The notes under the pieces were generated by a model. That model was not told the origin of the DNA. It saw nothing but the letters and a program-made list of their open reading frames with translations, and made no database searches. A stretch of DNA of 16,948 nucleotides from a bacterium. Lineage in GTDB: Bacteria; Latescibacterota; UBA2968. Shown here in pieces: positions 13,443-16,948 of this stretch. Positions within the stretch are counted from its first letter, which is position 1. The number at the start of each line of letters is the position of its first letter. The translations under genes were made by a program, and so were the position numbers. The DNA is taken from the NCBI GenBank assembly GCA_027296045.1, contig JAPUJS010000458.1, positions 1 to 16,948 on the forward strand, in the 5' to 3' direction.

Positions 13443-14201
13443 ATGAATCCACAACAGGCCAAAGATATCTACGACGCCCAGGGATACGTCCACATCGAAA
13501 AAGCCCTTCGGGGAGACGAACTCAAGCGGATACAGACCGCCTTTTACAAGGCCGAAGAAAATAGCACCCTGAAAGACCTTCTCAACCAGGACGACTGCTT
13601 CGTCAATCTGGTCGATCACCCCGCCTGGCTGCCCATTGCCCGCGCCATTGTCGGCGACGATGTGCAACTTCGCTACCTCCGCGGCGGCGTCATCAAACCC
13701 CAATCCGATTCAGGTTCGGGCTGGCACTGTGACCTGTCGGGCCTCAGAGGCATCTACCTCCCCGACTCCATCATCATGACCAAGCTCTTCGTCTACATCG
13801 ATGAAGTCCCGGAAGACGGGGCCTGCATCGCTTTTGTGCCCGGAAGCCACCGCTACGAATTGGGTCACCCCCTCCCCGATATCGAGTCTCATGAAGCGAT
13901 GCCGCATCACGTCAAAATGGTGGTGCAAGCCGGAGACGCCGTCTTGATGAACGGCTACACCTGGCACGCCCGCTTTCACAACCGAAGCGACCAACCTCGC
14001 AAAGTCATCGAATCTTCCTATATCCACGCCTGGATGAAAACCCAGTTTGAATTTGCAGCCCTCTCCCCCCACGTCCAGGAACAGATCCTGTCCTCCCACA
14101 ACCGGCGTCAACTTTTCGGTGTACCCGAACCCGGACAAACCGATTGGCAGCGCCGACTGGAAAACAGCGCTCCGCATCAACCGGTAGAAGTCGGTATTTG
14201 A
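13443..14201 (+). CDS. PhyH-family Fe(II)/2-oxoglutarate dioxygenase
   Basis: This 252-residue phytanoyl-CoA dioxygenase-family enzyme probably hydroxylates an unknown small-molecule substrate using O2 and 2-oxoglutarate. The catalytic set is complete: GSGWHCDLSGLRG (91-103) gives H95 and D97, GYTWHARFHNRSD (171-183) gives H175, and R186 is the likely 2-oxoglutarate carboxylate ligand. EDGACIAFVPGSHRY (124-138) is the family's central strand. An ATG overlapping the previous stop (TAATG, 13431) is possible. GGAGG lies inside its first codons and five bases before the ATG at 13443, which is therefore chosen. It aligns end to end with the upstream PhyH gene apart from that gene's tail, so the pair looks like a tandem duplication in one operon. 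It ends in TGA. The substrate cannot be read from the sequence. Confidence 0.92.
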   Translation: MNPQQAKDIYDAQGYVHIEKALRGDELKRIQTAFYKAEENSTLKDLLNQDDCFVNLVDHPAWLPIARAIVGDDVQLRYLRGGVIKPQSDSGSGWHCDLSGLRGIYLPDSIIMTKLFVYIDEVPEDGACIAFVPGSHRYELGHPLPDIESHEAMPHHVKMVVQAGDAVLMNGYTWHARFHNRSDQPRKVIESSYIHAWMKTQFEFAALSPHVQEQILSSHNRRQLFGVPEPGQTDWQRRLENSAPHQPVEVGI

Positions 14202-14225
14202 CACGATTTCACTTCCGATCCGAGG

Positions 14226-14241
14226 AGGCGATCATTCGCCT
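14226..14241 (+). terminator. Weak hairpin downstream of the PhyH pair
   Basis: AGGCGA (14226-14231) pairs with TCGCCT (14236-14241) around a four-base loop, 25 bases after the stop codon. Only scattered T residues follow, so termination here is uncertain. The rest of the 279-bp gap up to 14480 holds no gene, tRNA or clear promoter that I can support. Confidence 0.3.
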
Positions 14242-14480
14242 GATTGATTCAATTTAAGCCAGGTTAACATCCGCTCTATCGTTTTGCCCTCTATCTCTTG
14301 AGCCAAAAGAGCGCCAACACCTCATAGCAACAAAGCTGCGACCACCACCTTCTCCCAATCCCCCACAGGCGTTCTCTCGAAGCCCACCAGGCGTCCGGAT
14401 CCTGCACCCCTTGTACCCGGAGCACTCTGCTGGGGCCCAACATCGGACCAAGTTCGAAATTTTTTAAAATCAGAGACCCC

Positions 14481-15437
14481 ATGCAATATCCTCTCGCCCA
14501 ACTCGCCGCCCTCTGCGAAGCTCACCCGATCCAACCCAAAATCCTCTTCGTGCCCAACATGCAAGCCGGCTACGATCTCACCACCGCGCTCGCCGCTGCC
14601 AAAATCGCCTGGGTCAACCTCCACATCACCACCCCACAGGGCCTGGCCGAACAGGAAGTTGGACCCCAACTCCATTCCCAAAACTGGAAACACCTCCCCC
14701 GGGACGCTGACCTCTTCTTCCTCGAAGACCTCCTTGCCGAAGCCCTGAAAGCCGACCCGGACGGCTATTTCGCCCGCGCCACCACAGGCCCCGGCCTGAC
14801 CCGCTCCTTTTTGCGCACCCTCCATGCAATGCGCATCGCCGGAATCGACCCCGATCACATCCAACCCACAAACAGCAACAAACACCGCCTCCTGGAAACC
14901 CTCTACCAATCCTACACCGCCCGCCTGGAAACGGATCGAACCTACGACAATGCAACCCTCTTTCGGGAAGCACTCCGTCGCCAGGATAAGCCCCCTTCAG
15001 AAGCCATCTGCTTCGCCATCCTCGACGAAACCCCGCTCGGTGCCCTGGCTTATCAATACCTCCAGAAACGAACCGGAAACATCCTCTACCGGATCGGTCG
15101 TCCCGACTACGGTCTCCCCCCACCTGTCCAGAGCGCGGCAGCCCGCTTCCCCGATGCCCCCTTTCCCGAAACAACGTCCTTTCCAATCGGAATCGGAGGC
15201 CACCTGCTCACCCGGGGGTTAACCCCCGAAGACTGCGCAACCATCCACCTCAAAGAAACCCTGGGAACCGAGACCGAAGTACACACCATTCTCCGCGACA
15301 TCCAACACCGCAATCTCTCCCTCGACACCGTTGAAATTGTCTACACCACCGACACTCCGTATCTCACCTTGCTCCGTGATACTGTAGAACGCTTCGAACT
15401 CCCGGCTACATTTGCCGCAGGCGTCCCCATCCATTGA
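14481..15437 (+). CDS. AddB-like inactivated-helicase/nuclease protein, N-terminal part (to in-frame TGA)
   Basis: These 318 residues form the N-terminal part of a RecB-nuclease/AddB-like protein, a family with an N-terminal UvrD-type fold and a C-terminal PD-(D/E)XK nuclease used in DNA-end processing. It opens with a beta strand KILFVPNMQAGYDL (20-33) where active AddB proteins have a Walker A GxxGxGKT. Here no GKT exists, so ATP binding at this site is unlikely. AWVNLHITTPQGLAEQ (43-58) and LETDRTYDNATLFREAL follow as in this family. The part ends FAAGVPIH and then TGA. Reading on in the same frame gives TRPGRSLLGFYKW and about 500 more residues without another stop, so this is one gene interrupted once. 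The ATG at 14481 has only a weak AGAG upstream. It could be a pseudogene, a sequencing error or a genuinely split gene. Confidence 0.75.
   Translation: MQYPLAQLAALCEAHPIQPKILFVPNMQAGYDLTTALAAAKIAWVNLHITTPQGLAEQEVGPQLHSQNWKHLPRDADLFFLEDLLAEALKADPDGYFARATTGPGLTRSFLRTLHAMRIAGIDPDHIQPTNSNKHRLLETLYQSYTARLETDRTYDNATLFREALRRQDKPPSEAICFAILDETPLGALAYQYLQKRTGNILYRIGRPDYGLPPPVQSAAARFPDAPFPETTSFPIGIGGHLLTRGLTPEDCATIHLKETLGTETEVHTILRDIQHRNLSLDTVEIVYTTDTPYLTLLRDTVERFELPATFAAGVPIH
15435..15437 (+). other. Single in-frame TGA inside the AddB-like gene
   Basis: Codon 319 of the frame opened at 14481 is TGA. The flanking residues PIH and TRPGRSLLGFYKW read as the continuous block that related AddB-type proteins have at this point. 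No frame change is needed. TGA ends at least six normal genes in the window, so genome-wide reassignment is unlikely. Confidence 0.85.
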
Positions 15438-16948
15438 ACCCGTCCGGGAAGGTCCCTCTTGGGCTTTTACAAGTGGATCGGCACCGGGTTTGATGCAAAC
15501 GAACTCATCGCCCTGTGTCGGGCGGGCCTGATCGCCTTTCCCGAAGGAGACGCGCCCGAACCCTATGAGGTCGCCCAGATTCTGACCCGGGCGCACGTCA
15601 CCCAGGGCCGCGATCAATACACCCATGCCCTGAACCGGATAGAAACCGACCTTCAAGACACCGAACATCCTGAAGAACAACGCCGTCAGGAGCAAATTCA
15701 AGCCGACTTCGAACGCCTCGCCGCCGTCCGCCGCATTCTGGATCGCCTCTTCTCCTTTCTCCCGAAAGCTCCCGAATCCGACTTCAAAACCCTGACGCAG
15801 GCCGGCCTTCAGTTTCTCCAGCACAACGCCCCGATCCGAAGCCCCATCGATACCTCGGCCCTGGACTCTTTGATGGAACGTCTCACGCTCCTGGGCGAAA
15901 CCATCCACGTGTCCGATACACTCCAACGCCTGGCCACGCGCCTGACCGAACTTTTTGCCAACCACCGGGTCGAAACCGCAGCCGCCCAACCCGGCCACCT
16001 GGCCATCGCACCTCTGGAAAGGGCCGGATATACCCATCGCAAACACATCTATCTGGTGGGCCTGGATGAAGGATCTTTCCCCGGAGGTGCCTCTGAAGAT
16101 CCCCTCCTTCTGGACGGCGAACGGACAGCCCTTTCTGCCGAACTGTCCCTCCACCGAACCCGGCCTGCCGAACAGGTATGGCACCTCATCCGTCTCCTGG
16201 GCATGGCACCCGGCCCCGTCACCCTGCTCTCGGCCCGGCGCAGCCTTGCCGACGGCCGGGAATCCTACCCATCTGCCTTCTTTCAGCAAATGGCAGAACA
16301 AATGAACCTCGGAGACCTCCCTCTCCTACCCCCCTTACCGGAAGCGCCCGAAGATGCCCTCGACCTCACCGAAACCATGCTCATCTCCCACCCCTCCGAA
16401 GGGTCTGCACAGGCTATTCAAGATCGCTTCCCCTGGCTCCAATCCGGCGCAACAGCAAGAAGGGCCCGCGAACACCCCGGCCTCACCCGCTTCGACGGCT
16501 TTCTGGGTCGGCCCACCCCCGAACTGGACCTCACAAAGGGCCAACCCGTCCTGTCCGCCTCCCGATTGGAAACCCTGGCTGGATGTCCGTACCGGTATTT
16601 TCTCGCCTACATCCTCCGCATTACCCCACCCGATAAAATCGAGGACGACCCCACCCACTGGCTGTCCCCCCTCGACTTCGGCGCGCTCCTCCACCGCCTC
16701 TTCCGCCGCTTCATGGAAACACTCCAAGAACGCGGCGAACGTCCTGACCGGGATCGGCACGCCGACCTTTTGGATCAATTGCTCCGACAAGAAATCGAAA
16801 TCCACAAAGAAGAAATCCCCGTCCAGCACCAGGCCGCTTACCGGTTTGACGTCAAACGCCTGGAAACCGCCGCAAAAGTCTTCCTATCTGTCGAAGCCGA
16901 CAAAACAGACGTCGAACCCGTCGGCTTTGAACTCAGCTTTGGCTTTGG
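15438..16948 (+). pseudogene. AddB-like PD-(D/E)XK nuclease, C-terminal part (same frame after TGA; cut by right edge)
   Basis: This open frame of 503 codons continues the gene that starts at 14481 and runs off the window. It has the family's block HIYLVGLDEGSFPGGASEDP (about residues 522-541 of the whole gene), then LSASRLETLAGCPYRYFLAY. The single Cys there (about 702) corresponds to the first iron-sulfur-cluster cysteine of AddB-type nucleases, and the other three would lie near the missing C terminus. DFGALLHRLFRRFM is the helix that opens the nuclease domain. The sequence ends at VEPVGFELSFGFG, just before the expected catalytic D and ExK motifs, so nuclease activity cannot be judged. 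Codon use and frame quality stay gene-like throughout, which argues for a recent or artefactual stop rather than long decay. No good ribosome-binding site for re-initiation was found. The product may be one readthrough protein, two subunits, or none. Confidence 0.7.

Noticed and set aside
14440..14480. GTTCGAAAT resembling a tRNA T-loop
   Set aside because: The flanking bases do not form a T-arm stem, and no acceptor, D or anticodon arm can be built around it.
15435..15475. Selenocysteine insertion at the in-frame TGA
   Set aside because: The downstream hairpin is only four base pairs and too close to the TGA. The position is not a recognised redox or catalytic site in this family.
15219..16301. 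360-codon minus-strand frame opposite the AddB-like gene
   Set aside because: It is antisense to a frame with clear conserved nuclease-family motifs, and its own composition (Gly, Phe and Gln rich) shows no domain.

Overview
The window carries two blocks of cell-envelope genes on the minus strand, followed by a mixed accessory stretch on the plus strand. The host looks like a diderm bacterium. It has a site-2 protease RseP, an apparent outer-membrane-type lipoprotein, a MurE with the DNPR motif of meso-diaminopimelate ligases, and the non-mevalonate (MEP) isoprenoid pathway. Tandem phytanoyl-CoA dioxygenase-like genes and a lipoprotein resembling DUF4296 would suit an uncultured FCB-type phylum (Latescibacterota or Poribacteria-like), but the sequence alone does not settle the taxonomy. 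TGA is an ordinary stop here: murE, ftsL, rsmH, mraZ, uppS and the second dioxygenase all end in it.

Minus strand, 1-5726: a compact division and cell wall (dcw) operon transcribed as mraZ - rsmH - ftsL - ftsI - murE - murF, with murF running off the left edge. It starts from a good sigma70-type promoter followed directly by 10-bp-spaced repeats that look like MraZ operator boxes. FtsI carries two C-terminal PASTA domains. The mraZ-rsmH gap is AT-rich and full of GGAATA/TATTCC palindromes.

Plus strand, 5867-6217: a small lipoprotein gene with a TTG start. It converges on rseP, and a strong bidirectional terminator sits between them.

Minus strand, 6289-10752: uppS - cdsA - dxr - rseP, the usual isoprenoid carrier, phospholipid and envelope-stress cluster. 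Its promoter's -35 region is almost identical to that of mraZ. Dxr has an unusual residue in its metal-binding loop, and the dxr stop codon lies inside a 3 x 13 bp tandem repeat.

Plus strand, 10806-16948: a 5-formyltetrahydrofolate cyclo-ligase gene, divergent from uppS; a long uninterrupted pentapeptide-repeat protein; a two-gene operon of PhyH-family proteins, one with a canonical Fe(II)/2-oxoglutarate site and one in which key residues are replaced; and a large AddB-like PD-(D/E)XK nuclease/inactivated-helicase gene split by a single in-frame TGA and cut by the right edge.

No rRNA, tRNA, CRISPR array, insertion sequence or prophage was seen. No gene-free stretch exceeds 300 bases.
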